From NCBI RefSeq assembly GCF_963855985.1, contig NC_087097.1:4745001-4809000 (forward strand): DNA of 64,000 nt. The letters run 5' to 3'. The notes beneath the pieces are model-generated. The model was not told where the DNA came from, did not search any database, and saw only the letters and a program-made list of their open reading frames with translations. Positions 47,303 to 56,588 of the stretch are shown in pieces (position 1 is the first letter of the stretch; the number at the start of each line of letters is the position of its first letter). The position numbers and the translations under genes are program-made. Source of the stretch: Ostrinia nubilalis (taxonomy: Eukaryota; Arthropoda; Insecta; Lepidoptera; Crambidae).

Positions 47303-47991
47303 GTAAACAAATATCCAAAAAAAAATGCTAAAAATTCCGAAAATTTCTAAGTGTTTGAGAAAATTAATGATTCTGACAGAAATCGGGCATAGGTTCCCCG
47401 TAGCAACCGCTTTTTCAAAATTATTCTAAGTCCTAAAACTATTTCTAAAATTTTTCTAAGTTAATAGGTATAAACAGTTTAAATTTTCCAAGTTAAATTT
47501 CTAGTGTAAATAAAGTCCAAAATTCTTCAATTTTCTTCACAAATAAAAATGTCAAAAGAGTACTTACAATTGTTATCCGTCTCACTCACACACTATCACA
47601 ATAGACGGCGCCGAACGGAACACGAACTTCTTCGGGCTCCGACACGAACCCCTTAGGGCTCCGAGACTTCCTCCTTAGGGCTCCAACACGACTCCCTAGG
47701 GCTCCGAGCGTGTCTCCACCAGATGGCGCCACCTCAGCGCAGCACCACCATCATCATCTGATGTTCCTCAACCAATTGGTTGCCCTGACAGCACCACAGC
47801 TGGTACTGTCAAACTGGTGTCAGCAGCTCCTAGCTGACCCAGCTTCTTCACCTGTCCTGTTTGCGACAGCAATCCACTGTCCAGGACGTCACCCCCCTCC
47901 AAAAATGCACGAAGTGTAATCGCGGCACCTGCACCGTTACCAGTGCCCAATGGACATCAGCTTCCTGATGATATCCGACTCGACAGGACCA
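47303..47991 (-). other. BEL untranslated leader with minisatellite and primer site
   Basis: 690 bp between the 5' LTR and Gag. Next to the LTR the minus strand reads TGGTCCTGTCGAGTCGG; the leading TGG is as expected for a site complementary to a tRNA 3' CCA end (tRNA not identified). At 47621-47708 there are about four copies of a 22-bp unit around CACGAACCCCTTAGGGCTCC. The short frames in this leader are not considered genes. Confidence 0.7.
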
Positions 47992-48267
47992 TGAATAAAC
48001 CACGGATACTCTCGGCGCACTTAAGGGACTCTTATCTAGGTATAAATAAGACGTCAATATGTAGGTGACAATTTATTGCTTGACACAGGTTGTCAATGGT
48101 TCACAATAGTTGTCAAAGGTTCTCAAAGGTTAACAGATGTCAAAATACTCCAGGTATATAAAGCCAGGGAAAAAAATCTGGACACCGCGGTACAGCTTTT
48201 CGTCCCTTAAAGAGCAGTGACATCTCTCGGCAAATAACACAAACAAGTTTCATGGTAGGTTTATACA
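47992..48267 (-). repeat. BEL 5' LTR
   Basis: 276 bp, two differences from 43883-44158. It should hold the promoter. A TATATA-containing word (TTTATATACC on the minus strand) and several GGTTNTCAA-type short repeats lie within it. Confidence 0.93.
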
Positions 48268-48272
48268 GAAGG
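48268..48272 (+). repeat. Target-site duplication of the BEL element (right)
   Basis: GAAGG, matching 43878-43882. Confidence 0.88.
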
Positions 48273-48668
48273 ATACGCTTTACGCCTTGATTTTAATATT
48301 TTTCTAAGATTACAATTGTAAGGTTTTAGTGTCTATTTACTACTATTAATAATAACTACATTAATTGTAATTATCCAATGCTTGAGGTAAGATCTGCGAA
48401 ATTAATTGGAAGTAACATTTGAAACAAAGGTCTCTACTATCGTACAATAGAAATCGTGCAGAATAAAGCTATTTGTACATGGCTTGGAATATCTTTCACA
48501 AATACAATGTACAGCTTTTGTGGTCTACTCTAGTAGACTTCTAATCTTCAATTTCCCGAGTTCAAATACCAAATGGACACACAAAAAAATAACCTAGTGA
48601 TATGATAATACGTGTACATTATTGCAATCAGAAATGCATAAAAAATTATTATAAGACAGTACACTTAA
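48273..48668. other. AT-rich non-coding flank
   Basis: No gene or repeat recognised. Confidence 0.5.
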
Positions 48669-48812
48669 AACTCATAAAACATTTATTTAAGCAAGAACGC
48701 TTTTAAGCACTTTTACACGTCCCAGCATTAACTTACCACTGCTTCAGGACAATAAATAGGCCAGTGCTGAGAAGAAGCAGCGCAAGAAACTCAGAAAGAA
48801 AAGAAACTTAGG
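48669..48812. repeat. Dispersed repeat, copy 1
   Basis: Contains GCTTTTAAGCACTTTTACAC, ACCACTGCTTCAGGACAATAAATAGGCCAGTGCTGAGAAG in two parts, and a purine-rich end (CAGAAAGAAAAGAAA). The second half recurs at 48905-49005. The words resemble a common lepidopteran repeat, but I cannot name the family. Confidence 0.65.
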
Positions 48813-48904
48813 TATAAGGCGACCAGTATTTGACGGTTGAAGAAACTAGCAACAACAATCTACAGAACATTTTAACATATTAAAAGTAATTTAATTTCTG
48901 CAAA

Positions 48905-49005
48905 TAGGCTTTTAAAAAGCGCTTTTACATGCTTCACTATTACTCTAACCCTACCACTACTTTGGGACAATAAACGGGCCAGTGCTAAGAAGTACTGCAT
49001 AACCA
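48905..49005. repeat. Dispersed repeat, copy 2 (partial)
   Basis: Same orientation as 48669-48812. Shares GCTTTTA, GCGCTTTTACA, ACCACTAC, GGGACAATAAACGGGCCAGT and GCTAAGAAG. It is diverged and lacks the purine-rich end. Confidence 0.65.
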
Positions 49006-49091
49006 TTTTATAAAATAATCATTTAACTGTCCAGACGGCATACTCGGTCCTTATGAATGCTCTCGAACGACTGAAGAAGAGTGCAATTGCT

Positions 49092-49154
49092 GGAATACAA
49101 ATGAGCTAATTAATCACTGTAATTAGGTCATTAAGGGATCGGGTCGCGGACGCA
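49092..49154 (+). repeat. Duplicated 63-bp non-coding element, copy 1
   Basis: CTGGAATACAAATG, ATTAATCA, TGTAATTAG, TCATTA and GGGATCGGG occur in the same order at 49964-50026. Copies are about 89 percent identical. They contain ATTA core words. Neither is part of a recognised transposon. Confidence 0.8.
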
Positions 49155-49239
49155 GGACTGGGGAGAATTTCTTTCAGTTGCGGCCAAATAGTAAGTAATT
49201 GCAGATGCATTAACTTTGCTTTTAAGTATTATAGGAAAA

Positions 49240-49439
49240 CTAGCGGCCGCCCACGACTTCGTACGCGTGGACTCCGTTTTACCCCCTTAGGTGTTGAATT
49301 TTGCAAAATCCCGTCTTAGTGAGCAGTGAGCACCTACGTTCTAAATAGAAACGCAAAATTTGAGTGCTAGGAGCACTTATAATTTCTGAGATTTCGTGAT
49401 GAGTGAGTTAGTGACCTTTTGTTTAGGTATAAAAATAGA
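49240..49439 (-). mobile_element. Non-autonomous Helitron, minus strand
   Basis: On the minus strand it starts ATCTATTTTTATACC (TC after A). It ends with a hairpin, CCACG...CGTGG around CGTACGAAGT, followed by GGCGGCCGCTAG and T. It contains the ACCCCCTTAGG and GCAAAATCCCGTCTTAGTGA stretch common in lepidopteran Helitrons (plus-strand reading). It is 200 bp and encodes nothing. Confidence 0.75.
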
Positions 49440-49963
49440 TTCTTAGTCTTGTTAAGGAAATTTTAACGTACCTACCTTTATAGGTAATTTGTGGTGACAA
49501 AATATTTTTTTTTAAACTTTTATTAAACAAAAAACTAATACTAAAACTAATAAAAATCTACACATTTTCTGTAACCTCGTGCGTACTTCTTACTCAATAG
49601 ACCTATATTTATTTGAAGAGCTTACGAACGCGCTTACTCATTATGCTTACAGGAAAAGTATAATTATTATTGAAGGCATAGGTAAGTATTATACATTTAG
49701 ACGAACTTTAAGAAACCGCCGTACCATGGAAATCGCTATCAACTTGAATTTCATTTCTATAAATACACTTTTTCGAACTGCTAAGATAACACAAAGGATT
49801 CCCCTCTGCACGCATTCATAACGCACTTAACAATTTTTCACACTAAATATCTGCGAATTAGGAATGAAACGGCGTCGGTCTAAAACCAAGCATCCCCTCT
49901 TAGTTGTTTTTCCCTTAGGCGGCTAGAAACCACTTTGATGTAGAGTTTCAGCGAAAGTGCGTT

Positions 49964-50026
49964 CTGGAATACAAATGTGTTCATTAATCATTGTAATTAG
50001 ATCATTACGGGATCGGGTTGCGGACG
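49964..50026 (+). repeat. Duplicated 63-bp non-coding element, copy 2
   Basis: Second copy of 49092-49154, 872 bp downstream in the same orientation. The Helitron at 49240-49439 lies between the copies. Confidence 0.8.
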
Positions 50027-50117
50027 GGAACTAGCGGAGCTTTTATTTTTTAGTTCAGCATGAGTTATGGTCAAGTTTTAGAGCGCATTTTTACCTAATT
50101 ACGTGTACGTTTGCTAG

Positions 50118-50162
50118 CAAACCCGCCGACATGAGTCGTCGACTTTTGTGTTGGCGGGTTAG
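50118..50162. repeat. Short inverted repeat
   Basis: AACCCGCC and GGCGGGTT arms separated by about 29 bp. It could be a small hairpin or a transposon end. Nothing else supports a function. Confidence 0.4.
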
Positions 50163-50240
50163 TCGGAGACATGAAGAGAATAATTTCAATCTCAAACTCG
50201 AGCTTCTTTTCGTAATACAGGCCTTACAATAATTTTGTCA

Positions 50241-50270
50241 TCTATACCGAAGCCGCGGGCGGAAAGCTAG
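50241..50270 (+). mobile_element. 30-bp Helitron-like remnant with both ends
   Basis: After an A, TCTATAC (a typical 5' end) is joined directly to CGAAGCCGCGGGCGGAAAGCTAG (the 3' end seen at 1806-1828) and followed by T. It is either an extreme internal deletion or a 3' fragment preceded by chance TC. Confidence 0.55.
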
Positions 50271-50271
50271 T

Positions 50272-50897
50272 AAAAAAATATTAAAGGAGTTAGCGCCTCA
50301 CATCACCCATCTCTTGTTTTCGTTTTGTTCAAAATCCTTCGTCTTATTATAGTTTAATTTGGTTCAAATTCCCATCGCCGGGCTCCTGTGATTACCGCCC
50401 GGTTAATAATCGTCCCACAATATTTATGGGTCTAATTATAAGGATTTTGATACTTGAGTTATTGACTCCTTCGGCCGGCTTGTTAATTGTATTTAATTTT
50501 ATTGCGCGTTATCTAAGCGAAAGGAAATTGGGATGTAAACCGTTTGTTAAAGCAGATTCATCTTGATTGCATATTTTTGTTCGTATTGCAAATGGTGGTG
50601 ATCGCTGATCATTATTGTCTTCCCCTTGGTTTGTCTGGAAGAAATAGCTTTCTAGCGATCTACTAAAGGTTGCCTAAATTGTGCCGTTTCGATTTTGTTT
50701 ATATTCCGGTTTTGTGTTGCGTAAAAAAGAAGAAAACTTTCTTTTTACAAGCTTTATATTGACTTCACTTGTTAGTATGTGTGGGACAAATCTTGCAACT
50801 GAATTTAAGACCAGTTCTCCTCAACCGATTAAGCTGAAATTTGGTATACTTATGTAAGTACGATGACAATGCAATGTTATGGTACCATTGAGCTGAT
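50272..50897. other. Non-coding stretch
   Basis: No gene. 50800-50897 contains ACCGATTAAGCTGAAATTTG-like wording also common in lepidopteran transposons, probably the flank of the repeat that carries the 121-bp units. Confidence 0.5.
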
Positions 50898-51381
50898 CTG
50901 ATGATGGAGTCAGGAGGTGGCCATAGGAACTTCTAAACGAAACGGCGGAATCGCATCGAGTTTGGGTTCGTTGGATTTGTCTTTTTGAGCAGTTTAGTGC
51001 TAGATGATGTCCAGGGTCCTGATGATGGATTAGGGAGGTGGCCATAGGAACTCCTAAACGAAACGGCAGAAACTCATCGAGTTTGGGTTTGTTGGATCTT
51101 TCTTTTCGAGCAGCTTAGTGCTAGATGATGTCCAGGGTACTGATGGTGGAGTCAGGAGGTGGCCATAGGAACTCCTAAACGAAACGGCAGAAACTCATCG
51201 AGTTTGGGTTCGTTGGATTTTTCTTTTCGAGCAGCTTAGTGCTAGATGATGTCCAGGGTCCTGATGATGGAGTCAGGAGGTGGCCATAGGAACTCCTAAA
51301 CGAAACGGCGGAATCTTATCGAGTTTGGGTTCGTTGGATTCGACTTCTCGAGCACTTTGGTGCTAAATAATGACCCAGAGA
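50898..51381 (+). repeat. Tandem repeat, four 121-bp units
   Basis: Units start at 50898, 51019, 51140 and 51261, each beginning CTGATGATGGAGTCAGGAGG or close to it. Each contains GGCCATAGGAACTCCTAAAC, GAAACGGC, ATCGAGTTTGGGTTCGTTGG, GAGCAG and GTGCTAGATGATGTCCAGGG. Period exactly 121 bp. The fourth unit is more diverged at its end. Because 121 is not a multiple of 3, frames break between units, so it is non-coding. Confidence 0.95.
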
Positions 51382-51420
51382 TTGAGATACAACTAAAAAG
51401 TGTAAAATAAAATTATAATA

Positions 51421-51660
51421 AAAAAAAACTTTTTTAAAAACAAGCTTTATCCTGAAATGCAGTTGTACTAAAACGAAAAAAATAATTGTATGCTTGGTTC
51501 AAAGAATTTCGAAAGCTTGTAGCGCAAACAGAAAAAAAGAGGAATAAATTCCATGCGCGATACAAGCTTTTGAAATTCTTTGAACCAAGCATACAATTAT
51601 TTTTTTCGTTTTAGTACAACTGCATTTCAGGATAAAGCTTGTTTTTAAAAAAGTTTTTTT
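51421..51660. repeat. Near-perfect long inverted repeat (~105-bp arms)
   Basis: The left arm (51421-51525) runs from an A/T tract through ACAAGCTTTATCCTGAAATG, GTTGTACTAAAACG and GTATGCTTGGTTCAAAGAAT to GCTTGTAGCGC. The right arm (51556-51660) is its reverse complement with only about two or three differences near the loop. The loop is about 30 bp (51526-51555, AAACAGAAAAAAAGAGG). A transcript would fold into a long hairpin. The open frame 51499-51735 (-) is a by-product. Confidence 0.93.
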
Positions 51661-51742
51661 TTTTTTTACATTATCAGTTTCAAAATTGGAACGTAAGTTA
51701 ATTTTTAAAAACGGTAAGTATCTAACCATTTTCACATCAAAT

Positions 51743-51829
51743 ACTGGCAGGTTGTTTTATGACATTTATTTGTAAAAAAAGTTTATTAGTTTTTGTCAAT
51801 TTTAAAATTTAATAGAGTTAACCTGCCAG
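51743..51829. repeat. Small inverted-repeat unit
   Basis: CTGGCAGGTT (near 51744) and AACCTGCCAG (51820-51829) are perfect 10-bp inverted repeats bounding an AT-rich 87-bp segment. This may be a tiny MITE or the ends of an older element. No clear target duplication. Confidence 0.45.
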
Positions 51830-54800
51830 GATCTCAAATAATAATATTCATATCAAATTACCACACTATTCACATACTTTCCACTGTATTCCTTGTAAAA
51901 AATTATAAGTAAGTACTCGTATAATTATTATATTATTGATCCAGTAGCTAGATACTCGCTATCTACTTTGGAAAGCCAGTAATTTATTCATAATTGATGT
52001 CCATCTGCGTTGCGTATTTTGTTTTTATTTCTTTAATTACAGACGACGCGGCACAAGTATTAATTATTGGACAAAATAAAATAATGCCGCGACTAAGTTT
52101 ATGCGGTCTAAGCCGCGGGCCTCGCTTGCACCCTAGTAATTAAAATGCACACTTATTACGGTAATTAGAGAGTGCCACAAAGAAATCATTTCGAAACAGA
52201 TCGTATCGGACAAAGTAGCGATGTTACAAATGACCGTTTCAAGTCCAGGTTAAGTTTTGTAGTCGTATAGGTGTTTAAGGTTGACTTCGAAATAATCGAT
52301 CTTAGTAAAGCCTAAGTTTTCTCTGTGTTATTAGCGCTAATTTGTTCATTTCAGTGTTTAAATGCGTATTTTTTATATTTTGTATAGAAACATAGATAGA
52401 GATTTATCGGTGCATTATCTCCACTCCACGCGGTCTTAAAGTATATTCATACAAAATTGAATAAGATTGGTAAAGTTGTTTATTGCTAAGTGGGAGCGGA
52501 GCTTTCGGCTTTTATATGAGCTAAGGGCCGTTGTAGAGGGATTCTTCGTCGTCGTATAGAGATGTCCCATGAAGTATCTTTGTTTGTGTTTTTTTTTATA
52601 TTAGACAAAATCCGATCAGCGGTATTTCGAAGACATCAGTCGGATAATGAACCACTGCGACATCAAATTGCATTACTTTAAAGTATTTAATATTAATAAT
52701 ACTAAACTAATTAATAAGTAGAAATTAGTAAGTAACTGTAATTTAATGAAATAAATAAATCCTTAAAAATAAATTATTAGATTATGTATTGCAACTAAGC
52801 TGTACCTTATCACAAGCGCAGCGATTATAATATAGCGACAGCTAGCTTTTACAGTGAACTCACCCTTAGCTTTGAAGCATCGTCATGCGTTAGTTTGCGG
52901 GCTTTCGGAGTAAAATCTTATCGAGTGGAATCCTGCAGGACGCCGGGTCATTGCGTCCTCTGTCGTAGGCACGTCAGAAAACCCTCGCCTTTTATTTTAC
53001 ACAGAATTTAATTTCCGGCTCTCACGTGTCACGAGCCTCAAAAACTATTGCGCATCGCTCAACCGGTAATACAAAGCAATCTAAATTGGAAAATAGGCAC
53101 CGCGCAGTGTGTGCTTACCAAAAACGAGAACGGCGAACGCGACGCGATTAAAAAAAGAAGTCCGATGCCGATCGCGCGGGAGGGTGGGGGCGCACCCCCC
53201 TTTTTTCGTATTTTTTCCTTTTTTTTCGGGAGGTGGGCGAGGCACGGGTGCATGCAGCCGGCACCCACCTTTGTTTCGCATAAACAAATTAATTTCGGAC
53301 GCTGTTTTTGATGGTTAATGTGTTCGAAAATTGAGGTGATCCCCGTCTCGCGTGTCGCGGAATCGATTTTATAGAATACGGACGCTTCTAAATTCAAATT
53401 CAACGGCCAGTATCACTGTCCACTTTTCTCGGCGATTTGAAGAATTTATTGTCTTCGAGTTCAAAATCGTACTAAAGTTACTTTGACACTGGCTGAAAAG
53501 TTTGGACGCCGAGCGCGTTATTACTCGAAACTTTTAGCGATCGAATGCTCGATACTAATTCCTCGATTAGCGTATCGTCTAACCATCTGTTCGATTTTCA
53601 ATTGTCACAGATCGCAATTTGCGTAGGCAGAGATGGAATCAGGTGATAATCAGGCACTTCGACACACGCGCGCAGCCCACTCATTAAGGGGGTGGGAGAG
53701 GACAATGCATGTTTGTACTGCTTTTTGCCCATTTTTTTCATTATTTCATTTCATTTCGCCCACCACCCACACGTCCGCGCTCGCGATTGTGTGCCTCCGC
53801 TTTTTTATAATTCGTTACCTTTTTTATCGGTCGCTCCATTTTCAGAGGATGGGCACAGAGGGTTGCGGCAGACGGGCAGGCGGAACGCGGCGTTTTTTAT
53901 TATGTAAAAATCTAATTATAAGTTTAATAAACAAGTATTAATCAATAACAACTAAATAAACTGCTATTGCTGTATTTATTTATTTATTCAGTCTTTAAGT
54001 TTTAAAACTTTTTCAATTCTCAATAAGAATGTTGACTAAGCATCCTGGATCCCAAGACGTATGGAAGTCGTTTCTGATTGATGTGATTTCCGATATTGTA
54101 CATTTCAAATCTGTGTAGATTTGTTATTTTAACCGTTGAGGAGCGTTAAACCCTTAACCCGCATCAATCGATTTACTATAAAAAGTAAATTACTATCGCG
54201 CGAGCAAACGACATCAACGAAATAGTCAACCAAATATTTTAAATTTTTTGTTAAAAGTTCAAATTACAAATTAAAATTCGTCATTAATCTAAGACAAACA
54301 TCGATGAACTTTTGCCAAACAATACACCATCAGATTACCATTTTTTTTAATCACGAAATTAATATCATTTTCTTAATTTAATCATAACATAACCGCTCGT
54401 CTGCACAGCCTTTTCAGATATCCACTCAATCTAAGTTGTGCATTACTTATACAGTTAATAGGTTTTTGTTGGGTGCCTAGGTGATACTTATTGTCCCTTT
54501 TGTCCAGTTATGAAATGGGATACTAGGATGAGATAGCTTTTGCGGCGATTCAATAACAACCATATTACAACACGTTAAGAATAATAATTGAGTAATGGCG
54601 CCGTTTGAAAATGTCTTTGGACACAGGTTTTCATTACATCTATTGACAAATCGTGTACAGGGGCTTTTATAAAGAAATTAATGTTGGTTTCGTTTTTTGT
54701 CGTTTAAGAGTTATTACAGCTTTATCTTTTCTGCTTTGTGAATGATAATGATAAGTCTATGCAATTGTTTTCTTTTGTAATATGTGATTTAGTAAAGACT

Positions 54801-55269
54801 TTCTTAAATATTCGACAATTGTGTGCATTTGAAGCATTTTTTTTGGCATGGGCAAGATTGATCAAATGCTTAAATGGTAAAAAATACATTATTTTCAAAG
54901 ACTTCTCTTCATTAATTTGTACTAAAATAAACTGAAATTATTCCAAAAGTAAGTTATTAAAGAAAAATCTGGTCTGCTCTCGGACTGCAATATAACGAAA
55001 AATACACAATGGACACGTCATTTCTTACAGGCTTTTTAATTAATTTCTTTTAACTACTCATCTTTGTCTCTTTAAGTGTCACTGTTTCTTTATTGTCACT
55101 CAAGTATAAGATAATACTCACAAAAATGTTTTCTCTTGAGTTATAATGTATAACCTATATTCTGGACACTAAATGAGTTTAAAAAAAATTGTGATGCTGA
55201 ATAAAGAACTAAAACAATTACCTACTCTACTCAAACGCAAAACTGAGAAATGAACAATACGTTCACTTG
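51830..55269. other. Long non-coding stretch with CG-rich islands
   Basis: No exon is recognised. 52900-53300 is CG-rich and includes TTCCGGCTCTCACGTGTCAC (an E-box CACGTG) and G/C tracts. 53390-53620 and 53630-53900 are moderately CG-rich. Overlapping open frames at 53048-53403 and 53633-53941 read G/C and T tracts and show no domain. Candidate regulatory DNA only. Confidence 0.45.
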
Positions 55270-55277
55270 GTAATTAG
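55270..55277 (+). repeat. hAT target-site duplication (left)
   Basis: GTAATTAG, repeated exactly at 56307-56314. An 8-bp duplication is the hAT hallmark. Confidence 0.88.
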
Positions 55278-56306
55278 TAGTGATGGGCCGACTATGGTCT
55301 TTGCCGACTAACCGACTAGCCGACTAATCGGTTTTCAAATTGCCGATTAGTCGGCCGACTAATCGGCAATGCCGATCATTCTAATACCTACTTGTCCGAA
55401 GAATAATATCTAGATTTTCTCAAAGAAATATGAATATCCAGATTTCTAAAGAGATAAATATAACTACTTGAGAAATGAGATTTCTTTAATATGAGAAAAA
55501 ATAAAAAGCAACATTACAATCACCTAACAGTACCTAAGGTAGATGTCATAATTTTCGACGGCGGAGGTGACAATATGATCGCCTCCTGCTGGGCTAGGAT
55601 GCGCGCCGTGATATTATTCTTACTTACCTATCGATATCAAAATGTATGGGAAAAATGGCCCACTGATTTCTCTCCACCCTCCACGGTGATGATCAGCGAG
55701 CTGGGGGCGTGGGGGTACCCCGCCTGAATAGCACGGACTACCACCACCGTCGGATAGGCAGGGCTCGCCATACAGGTGGGCAATTGGCGGGACGGACTGT
55801 GATAGTTGATGGCTTTGTCCGGATTCCCATAGTTCTTCACACTATTCCTCATCCTTCCGATGAGAGGAGCCCCACATAATCTACTACTTTCCCATGGGAT
55901 AGGTATGCAATTCCATGCATTTTTTCCCCAAAATAAAAGTGTCATAATAATTTTATATGGACATTGGACAAATTACATAAACTTTACACGTTTTTGATGA
56001 TTTTCTGGTAATTTTAAGTAATCTTAAGTAACTTTGTATGAATTTAGACTGATTACCAAAATTTTAAATCAGGTGAAACCACTTTTTAATGTTTTTTTGC
56101 AGTTAAAAGTGGTTTAAATAAACGCCCTTGTTCTACCTCATAATTATCTTGGTGATTATCAGTTTATTTCATTCACATATTTAATTTTGTAATGCGCCGA
56201 TTTAATCGGCATATTTTGCCGAATAGTCGTCACTAGTCGGCCGACTACAAATGATGCCGAATAGTCGGCTTTCCCGACTAGTCGGCGACTAGTCGGCCCA
56301 TCTCTA
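55278..56306. mobile_element. Non-autonomous hAT-like element (1029 bp)
   Basis: The terminal inverted repeats are TAGTGATGGGCCGACTA on the left and TAGAGATGGGCCGACTA (reverse complement) on the right. Multiple subterminal CCGACTAGTCGG-type repeats lie in both ends (55290-55375 and 56195-56300), flanked by an exact 8-bp duplication. No transposase ORF is present. The interior 55500-55945 is more GC-rich than the ends and carries open frames on both strands without recognised domains; it may be captured or nested DNA. Confidence 0.88.
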
Positions 56307-56314
56307 GTAATTAG
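56307..56314 (+). repeat. hAT target-site duplication (right)
   Basis: GTAATTAG, matching 55270-55277. Confidence 0.88.
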
Positions 56315-56456
56315 AGTCAAATGCGGTAATTAGAAATGGCGCTAGCAGCCATATTAATTAGCCATAATTTATAACCTCTTACTTTTGACAGATGACCGTA
56401 GGCCAGTATAGTAGGAACAGCTCGAGTATTGCAGTAAGTACTTGTTACGAGTGTAA

Positions 56457-56585
56457 CGCCCGTATTCTCAAACGATGTTTGCTTATGTGAAGCAGCAAAT
56501 GGAACGCACAGCGTTGAATAGAGCACTGTGATTGGTTCGTGTGTCACACTGTGAGACCTCATAGTAATGTTTATGAATACGGGCG
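56457..56585. mobile_element. MITE with CGCCCGTATTC ends (129 bp)
   Basis: Inverted ends CGCCCGTATTCTCAAAC and GTTTATGAATACGGGCG, flanked by TAA on both sides (56454-56456, 56586-56588). A 3-bp TWA duplication suggests PIF/Harbinger. It is a different family from the GGCTGNGTTGCACCA MITEs. Non-coding. Confidence 0.78.
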
Positions 56586-56588
56586 TAA

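Larger units (their letters stand above)
43883..48267 (-). mobile_element. BEL/Pao LTR retrotransposon, internally deleted
   Basis: A 4385-bp element on the minus strand with 276-bp LTRs that differ at only two positions, TG...CA ends and a GAAGG target duplication. Gag and protease are intact, but most of reverse transcriptase, RNase H and integrase are missing. A frameshifted remnant of the very C-terminal pol domain remains near 44385-44513. Full BEL/Pao elements are usually 6-8 kb, so roughly 2-3 kb has been lost. LTR similarity indicates a young insertion that probably moved as an already deleted, trans-mobilised derivative. Confidence 0.93.

Noticed and set aside
52080..52140. Third Helitron 3' end (CCGCGGGC ... 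CCCTAGT)
   Set aside because: The CCGCGGGC and CTAGT words occur, but no hairpin of the usual form precedes CTAG and no 5' end was found.
53048..53403. Opposed open frames of up to 114 codons
   Set aside because: They overlap on both strands across G/C and T tracts, with no domain.
55491..55945. Opposed frames inside the hAT-like element as a transposase
   Set aside because: No hAT dimerisation motif, zinc finger or catalytic residues are visible, and they are far too short.
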